Shown here: piece by piece, positions 1 through 8,654 of the stretch | Layout of the letters: each line of letters opens with the position of its first letter | How positions within the stretch are numbered: position 1 is the stretch's first letter | Source: Rhodospirillales bacterium | Lineage (GTDB): Bacteria; Pseudomonadota; Alphaproteobacteria; Micavibrionales; Micavibrionaceae | Assembly: GCA_020638285.1 (NCBI GenBank) | Contig: JACKIV010000004.1 | Span: 62,001-126,000, forward strand | Length of the DNA stretch: 64,000 bases | Reading direction: 5' to 3' | Notes under the pieces: generated by a model | Told to the model about the DNA's origin: nothing | The model's input: only the letters and a program-made list of their open reading frames with translations | The model's database searches: none | Program-made: the position numbers and the translations under genes

Positions 1-171
1 TGTTTTGGTTTTTCTAAAGGGGAAGGCGTGTTTTTAATAAATGATGTGTTTCTTTAAAATAAAACGACATCATTTTGTTTTATAACAAATTTTATGTCCT
101 TCCACACACAATCAGAGGTTGTTCTATATGGGTTGGATTGTCAAGAAAAATATAGATGATTTCCTGATGTC

Positions 172-1494
172 CTAAGGAAGGAGTCCGGGGAAAAGGCGAT
201 CAAGACGGCCCAGAGTTGCTGGATCGATTCGGACTTCCATCCGTATGTGTCCGTCTTCTTCCTCTTTGGTATGGATGATTCCGGCATGGGCGTGGAGCCA
301 CGCAATGATGTCGCCGCGCGCCGGATCAATTCGAAACAGGTGGGTTTTGCGTTCCCGGTCTATCGTTTCCGCAATTCGGGCCAGGAGTCCGTCTACGCCT
401 TCTCCAGTGAGTGCCGAGACGGGGATGATTTTCGGGTTATGCTCCGCTCTGCTCCAAAGGGCTGCTCGATCGGTCTCGTCGAGGGAATCAATTTTATTAA
501 GGACCTCGATGATTCGTGGATCCCGCTCTTCGTCGATGTCCAGTTCTTTCAAGATGGAGGCGACATCGTCTTTTTGTGCCTGAGTGTCGGGGCGGGAAAT
601 GTCCCGGATATGCAAGATTACATCGGAAACCTGAACCTGCTCAAGCGTTGCCCGGAAAGCTTCGATCAATGTCGTTGGCAGATCGGCAATGAAGCCGACC
701 GTGTCCGACAGGATAACCTCAAGTCCGCCATTCAGATCGAGTTTTCTCATGGTGGGATCAAGTGTGGCAAAGGGCAGGTCTTCCGCAAAAACCTGCGCGC
801 CGGTCAGGCGGTTGAACAGGGTGGATTTTCCTGCGTTTGTATATCCCACCAGGCTGACGACTGGGAAGGGAACGCGCTCCCGACTGCGGCGCGCCAGACC
901 TCGGGTCCTACGGATGTCGCCGAGGTCTTTTTTCAGACGCACGATTTTCTCGGTGATTTGACGACGGTCCATTTCGATCTGGGTTTCTCCCGGTCCACCC
1001 ATGAATCCTGCGCCGCCGCGCTGGCGTTCGAGGTGTGTCCACGAACGGACGAGGCGGGATTTTTGATAGTCAAGGGCGGCCAGTTCAACCTGAATTCGGC
1101 CTTCACGGGTTTGGGCGCGTGCACCGAAGATTTCAAGAATCAGACCGGTTCGATCAATGACTTTTGTTTTCCATTCTTTTTCCAGATTGCGCTGTTGAAC
1201 AGGAGAGAGGGCGTGGTTCACGACAGCGAGGTCTATCTGATTTTCCTCGCAAAACTGTGCGATGGAGTGGATTGTTCCTTTTCCAAAAAACGTCCCTGCG
1301 GAAAATCGGGAGAGTTTGATGATCCTTGTTTCCAGAACATTGAGGCCGATGGCTCGGACAAGCCCTTCGGCTTCTCCGGTTTGATCGGTTAATGTGCGGG
1401 CCGGAGTGTTTGAATCGGTTTGTTTTGCATGAACAAAAGCGGGATGGACAAGCAAAACAGACTCAGGACGCTGCCCGGTGATTGAATGAACCAT
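172..1494 (-). CDS. hflX: GTPase HflX
   Basis: HflX is a ribosome-associated GTPase that splits stalled or stressed 70S ribosomes. The 440-residue product has the usual architecture. The N-terminal HflX domain ends in a glycine-rich segment (GGAGFMGGPGETQ, about residues 160-172) before a coiled helix. The GTPase domain follows, with the P-loop GYTNAGKST (about 217-225), the G3 motif DTVGF and the G4 motif NKID. Length is normal for the family. It sits 12 bases downstream of hfq on the same strand, the conserved proteobacterial hfq-hflX order, so the two are probably cotranscribed. The 171 bases between its stop and the window edge are AT-rich and show no gene or clear terminator. Confidence 0.97.
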   Translation of the reverse strand: MVHSITGQRPESVLLVHPAFVHAKQTDSNTPARTLTDQTGEAEGLVRAIGLNVLETRIIKLSRFSAGTFFGKGTIHSIAQFCEENQIDLAVVNHALSPVQQRNLEKEWKTKVIDRTGLILEIFGARAQTREGRIQVELAALDYQKSRLVRSWTHLERQRGGAGFMGGPGETQIEMDRRQITEKIVRLKKDLGDIRRTRGLARRSRERVPFPVVSLVGYTNAGKSTLFNRLTGAQVFAEDLPFATLDPTMRKLDLNGGLEVILSDTVGFIADLPTTLIEAFRATLEQVQVSDVILHIRDISRPDTQAQKDDVASILKELDIDEERDPRIIEVLNKIDSLDETDRAALWSRAEHNPKIIPVSALTGEGVDGLLARIAETIDRERKTHLFRIDPARGDIIAWLHAHAGIIHTKEEEDGHIRMEVRIDPATLGRLDRLFPGLLP

Positions 1495-1506
1495 GGAAAA
1501 AGCCGC

Positions 1507-1776
1507 TCAGGCTTCTAATTCAGCCGGTTTATCCGTTTGCTGTTCGCCATGGTCGTGAAGACTCAAGGGGCCCGCCGGCATGATCGTCGATATAGCGTGT
1601 TTGTAGACCAGTTGGATATGCGAATCGCGTCGAAGCAGAACGGAAAAATTATCAAACCACGTGATGATTCCTTGTAACTTGACCCCGTTGACAAGGAAAA
1701 CCGTGACGCTCATTTTTTCTTTACGGATTTTGTTCAAAAAGATGTCCTGAACGTTATTTTGTGTCTTCTCGCTCAT
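1507..1776 (-). CDS. hfq: RNA chaperone Hfq
   Basis: Hfq forms a hexameric Sm-like ring that pairs small regulatory RNAs with mRNAs. The product is 89 residues from the chosen ATG. It shows Sm1 (VFLVNGVKLQGIITWFDNFS) and the Sm2 signature YKHAIST, the KH-containing loop that closes the RNA-binding ring, followed by a short acidic tail. The reading frame extends 8 codons upstream, but the ATG at 1776 is preceded by AGGGGA at good spacing and gives the MSEK-type start common in alphaproteobacteria. hflX follows after 12 bases. A perfect inverted repeat lies about 25 bases upstream of the start. Confidence 0.97.
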   Translation of the reverse strand: MSEKTQNNVQDIFLNKIRKEKMSVTVFLVNGVKLQGIITWFDNFSVLLRRDSHIQLVYKHAISTIMPAGPLSLHDHGEQQTDKPAELEA

Positions 1777-1800
1777 GCCTTTTCCCCTAATACTTTTCAA

Positions 1801-1815
1801 CGGGTTATCAACCCG
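1801..1815. repeat. inverted repeat upstream of hfq
   Basis: The sequence CGGGTT ATC AACCCG is a perfect 6-bp inverted repeat with a 3-base loop, centred about 30 bases upstream of the hfq start codon. It would form a small hairpin in the hfq leader or act as a dyad operator. There is no U-tract toward hfq, so it is not a terminator. Function is unknown. Confidence 0.5.
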
Positions 1816-1877
1816 TCCTGTCTAGCTTTCTTTTTCCGGCGGTGCAAGAAAATCTGTTCCTGTTCCTCCAGAGTTTT

Positions 1878-2858
1878 TTAACGGCCCCTTTGTGTGGATG
1901 GAATCCTGTGGGACAGGCGGATGGTAAGGGCGCCAAGTCCCAGAAAAACAAAACCCAGAATGATTAAGGCAATAGGCCATCCCACGACCCCTGCAAAATG
2001 CTCTGATGTGTACCAGGCAATATAGCCAAGTAGTCCGGCAACGCTTACAAATAAAACGGTACGGCTGGACAGGTGGATGCTCAGGTAAATCAAGAAGGCA
2101 TTCAGGCCCAGATAGGTGATTTCCAGAGGTGTATTTTCCACGATATCAAAAAAACCGTAAAGTGTCGCAGCCATTGCGATGGCGTATCCGAAGGGGACGA
2201 TGACGCGATGAGGCGTACGATCGACGGCATAGCCAACGCAGAGCATGGAGACTCCCAGAACGAAGATGCCAATATCCTCGGGAACATCCAGGCGATCAAG
2301 AAAGAGTCCCGCTGCGCTGTATCCGAAGGCAAGGGCACAGAAGAGAAGACTTGTTTTTTGTGTTTTCCAGAAAATCAATATATGTTGAAGTGCCATGATC
2401 CCGAAAATCCATAAGGCCGCAAGTTGTGGATCCCCGCCATCCGGAAAATATTCATTCAAAAATACAAACAGACCCGTGGGCTGGAGCGCCGCAGAAATCA
2501 GGAAGAAAGGAGTCGATGCTTTCTCAAAACGAAGATCACGGAGAGCCAAAACCCCTAAAGCCATGGAGATCAGTCCGCTTCCGAAGCTGACGATGATGCG
2601 CTGGAGACTCGTCATGTCATCCCACAGGACGCCGGCGAGAGCGCAGAGTCCCGCGAACAGGAAAATTCCGCCCAGATAGACAAAAAGGCGGTTCAGAATG
2701 GCTGGGGATTTTTCGGGGGTGTTCTTTTCCAAAGCAAGAGCTCCGGCGATGTCTTCAAGAGTCAGGGCGTTGGCGCGTGCGATCTGCACGATCCGGGACA
2801 GAGCTCCGGATCGGTTTGATTCCGATTCGTTTAAATGGTCAGGATTGTCCGGCATCAT
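1878..2858 (-). CDS. multi-pass membrane protein, DUF2157-like
   Basis: This is an integral membrane protein of unknown function, 326 residues. A soluble N-terminal stretch of about 55 residues is followed by many closely packed hydrophobic segments (about ten) and a basic C-terminus. The start of the membrane part (LFVYLGGIFLFAGLCA) and the overall layout resemble DUF2157-type proteins; this is by eye only. I chose the ATG at 2858 because it overlaps the upstream gene's stop as ATGA and has AAGGA at good spacing. An ATG at 2879 lacks a ribosome site. The tight coupling to the single-span protein just upstream suggests the two products act together. Confidence 0.6.
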   Translation of the reverse strand: MMPDNPDHLNESESNRSGALSRIVQIARANALTLEDIAGALALEKNTPEKSPAILNRLFVYLGGIFLFAGLCALAGVLWDDMTSLQRIIVSFGSGLISMALGVLALRDLRFEKASTPFFLISAALQPTGLFVFLNEYFPDGGDPQLAALWIFGIMALQHILIFWKTQKTSLLFCALAFGYSAAGLFLDRLDVPEDIGIFVLGVSMLCVGYAVDRTPHRVIVPFGYAIAMAATLYGFFDIVENTPLEITYLGLNAFLIYLSIHLSSRTVLFVSVAGLLGYIAWYTSEHFAGVVGWPIALIILGFVFLGLGALTIRLSHRIPSTQRGR

Positions 2859-3430
2859 GGGGGAGAATCCTTGATCCATGCAATAATTTCGGCGTTGTAA
2901 ATGCTAACATCTCCCTTGACGGGGATTGTTCGGGCTCCATTGACGAGAGCATACGCCCATCGTCTTCGGGACATGCCAAAAATTTCACCCAATAGGCCGC
3001 TTCCTCCGTTTCCGGCATATTCAAAGCGATACCCATCCGGTGCAATCGGGCCGGGGAGGATTTCTCTTTTATTGATATTCTCAAGCAAGGGATCGGTAAG
3101 AACGCCTTGCGAATCGGTTTTATCAAAATCCAGGTCAAGTCTTTGGGCGGATAGAGTTCTCCGGTTAAAGACATACAGGCGCGGAAGCGTGTCTGGCCCG
3201 TCTTTTTCTATTTTTCTCTTTTGGATGATAATTTTTCCAGACTCAAGATTGATGTCCCACTGTCGGTTTTGTGAATTTTTGTAATAATCGACCGCAAAAA
3301 CAAGGTCATACTGAGGGGCTGGTACACTCGTTTTTCCAATCTGGCCAGCCACCAGAAAAAAGCCAATCAAAATCAGCGGCAAGGCAATTCCGCACAAAAG
3401 AAGGATGTTTTCCTTGAAGAATGTTTTCAT
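2855..3430 (-). CDS. single-span membrane-anchored protein of unknown function
   Basis: A 191-residue protein with one N-terminal hydrophobic anchor (about residues 9-28, ILLLCGIALPLILIGFF) and a mainly polar exported domain. I do not recognise a family with certainty. Proteins of this shape often accompany DUF2157-like membrane proteins, and here the stop overlaps the partner's ATG by four bases. The ATG at 3430 has GGAATAGAG upstream; the longer frame to 3559 lacks support and would run antisense into sdhE. It is divergent from sdhE, with about 20 bases between starts. Confidence 0.6.
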   Translation of the reverse strand: MKTFFKENILLLCGIALPLILIGFFLVAGQIGKTSVPAPQYDLVFAVDYYKNSQNRQWDINLESGKIIIQKRKIEKDGPDTLPRLYVFNRRTLSAQRLDLDFDKTDSQGVLTDPLLENINKREILPGPIAPDGYRFEYAGNGGSGLLGEIFGMSRRRWAYALVNGARTIPVKGDVSIYNAEIIAWIKDSPP

Positions 3431-3451
3431 TTGAGTCTCTATTCCTTGATC

Positions 3452-3721
3452 ATGAGCATAGAAGAAATCAGAACAAAACGCAAACGACTTTTTTTTCGGT
3501 CCTGGCATCGAGGGACGCGGGAAATGGATCTGATTCTGGGAAGTTTTGCGGAGGCCCATATCGGGGATTTTTCAGAAGACGATCTGGCCGTTTATGATGA
3601 AATTTTGCAGTCTCAGGATCCGGATGTGTACGACTGGATCATGGGCCGTTCTGATCCGCCCGTGACCTTACGCGGGTCGGTCATGACCCGTCTTCGGGCT
3701 CATAGATTTAAGGAAAAATGA
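3452..3721 (+). CDS. sdhE: FAD assembly factor SdhE
   Basis: SdhE (DUF339/YgfY family) promotes covalent flavinylation of succinate dehydrogenase subunit SdhA in the cytoplasm. The 89-residue product is the usual size. It carries the RSWHRGTREMD segment, matching the conserved R(G)xxEMD flavinylation motif, and ends with the DWI and helical regions typical of the family. An alternative TTG start at 3431 would add seven residues; neither start has a strong ribosome site, and I prefer the ATG. It lies 12 bases upstream of mfd, the usual alphaproteobacterial sdhE-mfd order. Confidence 0.93.
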   Translation: MSIEEIRTKRKRLFFRSWHRGTREMDLILGSFAEAHIGDFSEDDLAVYDEILQSQDPDVYDWIMGRSDPPVTLRGSVMTRLRAHRFKEK

Positions 3722-3733
3722 GGAATAACAAAG

Positions 3734-6700
3734 ATGTATCAATTCGTGCAGGGGGGTCATGACCCGGTTCATCTCTGGCCTGTGGTTCATGGTGCGCCGG
3801 AAGGACAGGATGCGCGGATTCTGGCCGCCCGTGCCCGTGAATTGATGCGCGGTGACGCTTGTTTGCTTCACATCTGCGCGGATGAAGCCCGCCTTTTTGA
3901 TCTGGAAGGCTTGATAGGTTTTTTTGCGCCGGATGTGCGAGTGATCGTTTTCCCCGGCTGGGACTGTTTGCCTTATGATCGGGTGTCTCCTCATCCGGAT
4001 ATTCTGTCACGGAGGATTGCGGCGCTTGTGACGCTGCGCGCGCGTGAATCTGAAGCGACTCGCTTTCCTCTCATCGTTTTGGCTTCGGCCAGCAGTGTTC
4101 TTCAGCGGGTGATGCCGCGTGATTGCCTCGACGCGGCGCGGCTGGATCTCAAAACGGGTGGAATCTGGGACGGTGCAAAATTTCAGGATTTTGCAGGGTG
4201 TCAAGGCTATGCCCGGACCGATACGGTTCGTGAATCGGGCGAATATGCTATTCGTGGCGGGATCGTGGATCTGTTTCCACCCGGGCGGGATTTGCCTGTC
4301 CGGATTGATCTTTTTGGGGAGATCATTGAATCTATTCGTGCTTTCGATCCCGAAACGCAGCGTTCGGGAGAAAAAATCGAATCTTTAACCTTTTTTCCTG
4401 CACGTGAGTTTTCTCTGGATCCGGAGTCTATCAACCGTTTTCGAGCGGGCTATCGTGCCGCCTTTGGTGTGCCGCGTGGGGATGATCCCCTCTATGCGGC
4501 GGCCTCTGCCGGGCGCATTTTGTCGGGGATGGATCACTGGGGGCCGCTTTTCTTTGAAAAAACCGAAACGCTTTTCGATTATTTGACAAAATACGTGGTG
4601 TCTTTGGATCCGCAGGCTCAGGAGGCTTGTACAGAACGGCTGGATCAGGTTCGGGATTATTATCAGGCGCGGCGGACATTTCTGGAGGCTTCCGCAAGGA
4701 AAACAAGAAAATCAGGTGATGTCAGTTTGAGCGGGGCGCCGTATCACCCTTTGCCGCCCGAATCTCTATATCTTTCGGAAAAAGAATGGGCCGGGTCATT
4801 AATGGGCCACGATCCCTTTGTTTTGAGTGTCTTCGGAAGGGAAAACCCGGTTGGGCCGGGTCATGAACCGGGTTGTGACGCGCGCAAGGGGCGTGATTTT
4901 TCCGATATTCGAAAAATGCCGGACGGAGATCTGTTCGGTGAGGTTCGGCGTTATCTGGCCTCTTTGTATGCGCCGGGCCGTAAGATTCTGGTGGCGCTCT
5001 ATTCTATTGGGTCACTGGAGCGGGTAAGGGGCCTGTTGGAGCATGCCGGCGTTTCGGGCCTTAAAACCTGCATGGACTGGGAGGGTGTGCGGCGACTGTC
5101 TCCGGGAGAAATCGGCCTTGTGGTTCTGGCCCTCAATCATGGTTTTGTTGCATCAGATCTGGGGGTCGTGACGGAGCAGGACATTCTGGGTGATCGGCTG
5201 GCGCGCGCCGGGCAAGCGCGGCGGCGTAAGGCGGATCATTTTTTGCGCGAGGTTTCCACGCTTTCCCCTGGTGATCTTGTGGTTCATGTCGATCACGGGG
5301 TGGGGCGCTTTCTGGGGCTTGAGACTCTGCGGGCCGCCGGTACGGTTCATGACTGTCTGCGTCTGGAGTATGCCGGAGGCGATCGGCTTTTCGTACCGGT
5401 AGAAAATATCGATGTTTTATCTCGTTTCGGATCGGATGAGGGGCATACGGCGCTTGACAAAATGGGCGGCGCAGGGTGGCAGGCCCGGCGCGCACGGGTC
5501 AAGAAGGACCTGATGCGCATTGCGGCGGGGCTGCTGGAGGTTGCGGCGGTGCGTCTTGTGAAACGCGTTGACCCGGTGCATGCATCGGGTGATCCGTGGC
5601 AGGACTTCGTTGCCCGGTTTCCGTATCAGGAAACAGAGGATCAGGAGCGGGCGATTGCAGATGTTTTGAAAGATCTGGAGAACGGGCATCCGATGGATCG
5701 TCTGGTGTGCGGCGATGTCGGATTCGGGAAAACAGAAGTGGCCATGCGGGCGGCTTATGTGATGGCCAGCGCAGGGCGTCAGGTGGCTGTTGTGGTGCCG
5801 ACGACTCTTCTATCAAGACAGCATTATCAGAACTTTACGGCGCGTTTTTCAGGAACTGGATTAAGAGTTGAGCAAATCTCGCGGCTCGTTCCATCTCGCG
5901 AGGCGGCGCGGGTGCGCTCCGGCCTTGCGGACGGATCTGTAAAGATCGTCGTGGGGACTCATGCCTTGTTTGGAAAAGACACAAGGTTTAAGGATCTTGG
6001 TCTTTTGGTTGTAGACGAGGAGCAGCATTTCGGTGTTAAACAAAAAGAGCGTCTCAAGGAAATCAAGGAAAACGTCCATGTTCTAACTCTAAGCGCTACG
6101 CCCATCCCGCGCACGCTTCAGATGGCCCTGTCCGGGGTGCGGGAATTGAGTCTGATTGCCACGCCTCCGGTGGATCGTCTGGCGGTGCGGACGTTCGTGC
6201 TCCCCTATGATCCAGTTGTGATCCGCGAGGCTTTACTGCGCGAACATTATCGCGGAGGGCAGAGTTTTTATGTCTGTCCGCGTATCAAGGATCTCTCTGA
6301 TCTGGAAGTGCAAATCCGTGAGCTGGTTCCCGAAATTCGGGTCATTGCGGCGCATGGTCAGATGGCGCCGACCGATCTGGAGGATCGCATGACGGCCTTT
6401 TATGACGGGCAGTATGATTTGCTTTTGGCCACAAATATTATCGAAAGCGGGATCGATATTCCCCGCGCCAACACCATGATCGTGCATCGCGCCGATATGT
6501 TTGGTCTCTCGCAGCTCTATCAGTTGCGCGGTCGGATTGGACGTGCGCGGATTCGGGCGTATGCCTATCTGACCTGGCCTGCAGGCAAGGCTTTGACGAA
6601 GAACGCACAAAAGCGCCTTGAGATTATTGAAACGCTGGATACGCTCGGGGCCGGGTTTCATCTGGCCAGCCATGATCTGGATATTCGGGGTGCAGGCAAT

Positions 6701-7276
6701 ATGCTGGGCGAGGAACAAACCGGCCATATCCGCGAGGTCGGGGTGGAGCTGTATCAACAAATGTTGGAAGAAGCCGTCGCTCTCGCGCGTCAGGGCGGTG
6801 GAGCCGCAACGAAAGAGCCGGAGGATGCCTGGTCTCCGGTGGTCAATCTGGGTGTTTCAGTTCTGATTCCGGAAACGTATGTTGAGGATCTGGATTTGCG
6901 GATGGGTCTGTATCGGCGTCTGGGGGATCTGCATTCGCCCGAGGAAATCGAAGGTTTTGCTGCCGAAATGATTGATCGCTTCGGGGCTTTGCCTCCTGAT
7001 GTCGAGACACTTCTGGCTATTGTGGGAATTCGGCAGTTGTGTCGTAGGGCCGGAATCGCCCGGGTGGATGCTGGACCCAAGGGGGCCGTTATCGGATTTC
7101 ATAAAGACAAGCCTGCGGCTTCGCCTGACCGTCTGATCCGATGGGTTTCGGATCAACGCGGAGCGGTGCGTCTGCGCCCGGATCAAAAGCTTGCCATTGT
7201 CCGGGAGTGGCCCAATGCGGCCGCGCGCCTGAGAGGGGTTCGTGTCGTTTTGGAGCAGATTGCAGCGTTGTCCTGA
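3734..7276 (+). CDS. mfd: transcription-repair coupling factor Mfd
   Basis: Mfd removes RNA polymerase stalled at DNA lesions and recruits UvrA. At 1180 residues it is full length. The N-terminal UvrB-like module is followed by the RNA polymerase interaction domain (from about residue 505, PGDLVVHVDHGVGRF). The helicase core has Walker A GDVGFGKTEVA near residue 660 and the DEEQ box near 760. The second RecA-like domain carries ATNIIESGIDIPRAN and QLRGRIGR, and a C-terminal TRCF domain completes the protein. AGGAATAA precedes the ATG. It is convergent with tatC, with only six bases between stops. Confidence 0.98.
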   Translation: MYQFVQGGHDPVHLWPVVHGAPEGQDARILAARARELMRGDACLLHICADEARLFDLEGLIGFFAPDVRVIVFPGWDCLPYDRVSPHPDILSRRIAALVTLRARESEATRFPLIVLASASSVLQRVMPRDCLDAARLDLKTGGIWDGAKFQDFAGCQGYARTDTVRESGEYAIRGGIVDLFPPGRDLPVRIDLFGEIIESIRAFDPETQRSGEKIESLTFFPAREFSLDPESINRFRAGYRAAFGVPRGDDPLYAAASAGRILSGMDHWGPLFFEKTETLFDYLTKYVVSLDPQAQEACTERLDQVRDYYQARRTFLEASARKTRKSGDVSLSGAPYHPLPPESLYLSEKEWAGSLMGHDPFVLSVFGRENPVGPGHEPGCDARKGRDFSDIRKMPDGDLFGEVRRYLASLYAPGRKILVALYSIGSLERVRGLLEHAGVSGLKTCMDWEGVRRLSPGEIGLVVLALNHGFVASDLGVVTEQDILGDRLARAGQARRRKADHFLREVSTLSPGDLVVHVDHGVGRFLGLETLRAAGTVHDCLRLEYAGGDRLFVPVENIDVLSRFGSDEGHTALDKMGGAGWQARRARVKKDLMRIAAGLLEVAAVRLVKRVDPVHASGDPWQDFVARFPYQETEDQERAIADVLKDLENGHPMDRLVCGDVGFGKTEVAMRAAYVMASAGRQVAVVVPTTLLSRQHYQNFTARFSGTGLRVEQISRLVPSREAARVRSGLADGSVKIVVGTHALFGKDTRFKDLGLLVVDEEQHFGVKQKERLKEIKENVHVLTLSATPIPRTLQMALSGVRELSLIATPPVDRLAVRTFVLPYDPVVIREALLREHYRGGQSFYVCPRIKDLSDLEVQIRELVPEIRVIAAHGQMAPTDLEDRMTAFYDGQYDLLLATNIIESGIDIPRANTMIVHRADMFGLSQLYQLRGRIGRARIRAYAYLTWPAGKALTKNAQKRLEIIETLDTLGAGFHLASHDLDIRGAGNMLGEEQTGHIREVGVELYQQMLEEAVALARQGGGAATKEPEDAWSPVVNLGVSVLIPETYVEDLDLRMGLYRRLGDLHSPEEIEGFAAEMIDRFGALPPDVETLLAIVGIRQLCRRAGIARVDAGPKGAVIGFHKDKPAASPDRLIRWVSDQRGAVRLRPDQKLAIVREWPNAAARLRGVRVVLEQIAALS

Positions 7277-7282
7277 TCCGGA

Positions 7283-8077
7283 TCAGGACTGGTTCACGCG
7301 CCGGTTCATGCGCCGCACCACCAGAATTGATATCTCGTAAAGTCCCATCAGGGGCAGTGCCAGTAGAATCTGGCTGAATACATCCGGGGGTGTCAGAACG
7401 GCGGCAACAACGAAAATGGCGACAATGGCGTAACGTCGCTTGAGGATCAGATGTTCTGCCCGAATTAGGCCCGCGCGGGCTAAAAGTCCCATCAGGACAG
7501 GGAGTTGGAAGCACAAACCAAAGGCAAACATCAAGGAGAGAATCAGGTCCAGATATTCACCGACCCGTGCTTCAAGCTGGATCGGCAGGGCGGTCTGATC
7601 GGAGCTCGACTGAAAACTCAAGAAGAACGGCCAGGCCATTGGCAAAACAACGTAATAGACGCACGCCATTCCGCACAGAAAGAGGAGGGGGGATGCCACC
7701 AAAAAGGGCAGAACAACACGCTTTTCATTTTTATAGAGGCCCGGCGCGATAAAAAGCCAGATTTGAGTCAGAAGGACCGGAACCGTTAGAAACAGTCCGC
7801 AAAAAAACGATATCTGTAAATAGGTAAAAAAGGCTTCTGTCAAATTGGTGTAAATCAAGCGCTGGGTGCTGTCCGGCCCCATCGCATGAGCCAGCGGTTT
7901 GACCAGAAAGCCATAAATCGGTCGGGCAACAAGATAACACAGCCCCGTACTAACTCCCAGCATCAGCAGAACCCACAAAATCCGGGTGCGCAGTTCCACA
8001 AGATGCGAAACAAGCGTCGCAGAAACATCTGGTTCTGTCGTTTCAGACACAATTTTTTCAGGAGGCGTTTCAGTCAT
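7283..8077 (-). CDS. tatC: Sec-independent protein translocase TatC
   Basis: TatC is the six-span receptor of the twin-arginine translocase; with TatB it binds the RR signal peptide of folded exported proteins. The 264-residue product begins with a cytoplasmic tail containing the conserved VSHLVELRTRI helix. Six hydrophobic spans follow, including the FxxP region (FIAPGLYKNEK) and the late LTPPDVFSQ motif. Its ATG overlaps the tatB stop (ATGA), indicating translational coupling. It is the last gene of scpB-tatA-tatB-tatC and ends six bases from the convergent mfd stop. Confidence 0.97.
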   Translation of the reverse strand: MTETPPEKIVSETTEPDVSATLVSHLVELRTRILWVLLMLGVSTGLCYLVARPIYGFLVKPLAHAMGPDSTQRLIYTNLTEAFFTYLQISFFCGLFLTVPVLLTQIWLFIAPGLYKNEKRVVLPFLVASPLLFLCGMACVYYVVLPMAWPFFLSFQSSSDQTALPIQLEARVGEYLDLILSLMFAFGLCFQLPVLMGLLARAGLIRAEHLILKRRYAIVAIFVVAAVLTPPDVFSQILLALPLMGLYEISILVVRRMNRRVNQS

Positions 8078-8379
8078 TTGACGGCATCCCGATCATTTTC
8101 CGGGGGGTGTTTTTTCCCCATATCTTTTTTGGTTTCATCCTCAAGGGGAAGGGATGGTTTTGGTGGAATTGTTTCAAAGTTGACGCTGTTCGGCGTGTCT
8201 CCATCGCTGTGTTGTTGCATGAAGTCTTCGAACTGTCGGGAGAAGCTGAAACGCATATACTGGACACGCCGCACGATCCGGCCAAGGCCATAAAGGACTT
8301 TGGGAATATCCTGTGGGCCGACGACAAGGATCGCAACGATGATGACAAAAAACAGCTCAGGGAAGCTCAGGTCGAACAT
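8074..8379 (-). CDS. tatB: Sec-independent protein translocase TatB
   Basis: TatB pairs with TatC in the twin-arginine signal-peptide receptor. The 101-residue product has an N-terminal membrane helix starting FDLSFPELFFVIIVAILVVG, with the conserved early Glu. A hinge with P, an amphipathic helix (LYGLGRIVRR) and a charged, low-complexity tail follow. This N-terminus (MFDLSxxE) separates TatB from TatA. It is 42 bases downstream of tatA and overlaps tatC by four bases. Confidence 0.94.
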   Translation of the reverse strand: MFDLSFPELFFVIIVAILVVGPQDIPKVLYGLGRIVRRVQYMRFSFSRQFEDFMQQHSDGDTPNSVNFETIPPKPSLPLEDETKKDMGKKHPPENDRDAVK

Positions 8380-8421
8380 GCTTTGGTCTTCCTGCTCCTT
8401 TTATCCGGGGGCTCAAAAGGG

Positions 8422-8619
8422 CTATGCGTCCGGTTTTCCTGATCTGTCTTCAGGAGGAAGCGGTTTACGCTCTGCCGGTGTTTCTTCGTCAGTCATGCCT
8501 TTTTTGAAGCTTTTTAGTCCTTTGGCCAGATCTTCCATAATCGAAGGCAAGCGTTTGGTGCCAAAAAGCAAAAAAACGACAACAACGACGATGAGAATAT
8601 GCCAGATGCTCGGTCCCAT
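8422..8619 (-). CDS. tatA: Sec-independent protein translocase TatA
   Basis: TatA is the pore-forming subunit of the twin-arginine system. The 65-residue product has a single N-terminal membrane helix, the canonical FGTKRLP hinge (about residues 19-25) and an amphipathic helix (IMEDLAKGLKSFKKGM). A short charged tail completes it. The order scpB-tatA-tatB-tatC on one strand is the standard alphaproteobacterial arrangement. Confidence 0.96.
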   Translation of the reverse strand: MGPSIWHILIVVVVVFLLFGTKRLPSIMEDLAKGLKSFKKGMTDEETPAERKPLPPEDRSGKPDA

Positions 8620-8654
8620 TTCTTGCGTCTCCTTTGTCTGTAACCAACAGATTT

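Noticed and set aside
247..1392. Long plus-strand open frame of about 380 codons
   Set aside because: It lies entirely opposite hflX, whose protein motifs are all intact on the other strand. Codon bias of the real gene produces the shadow.
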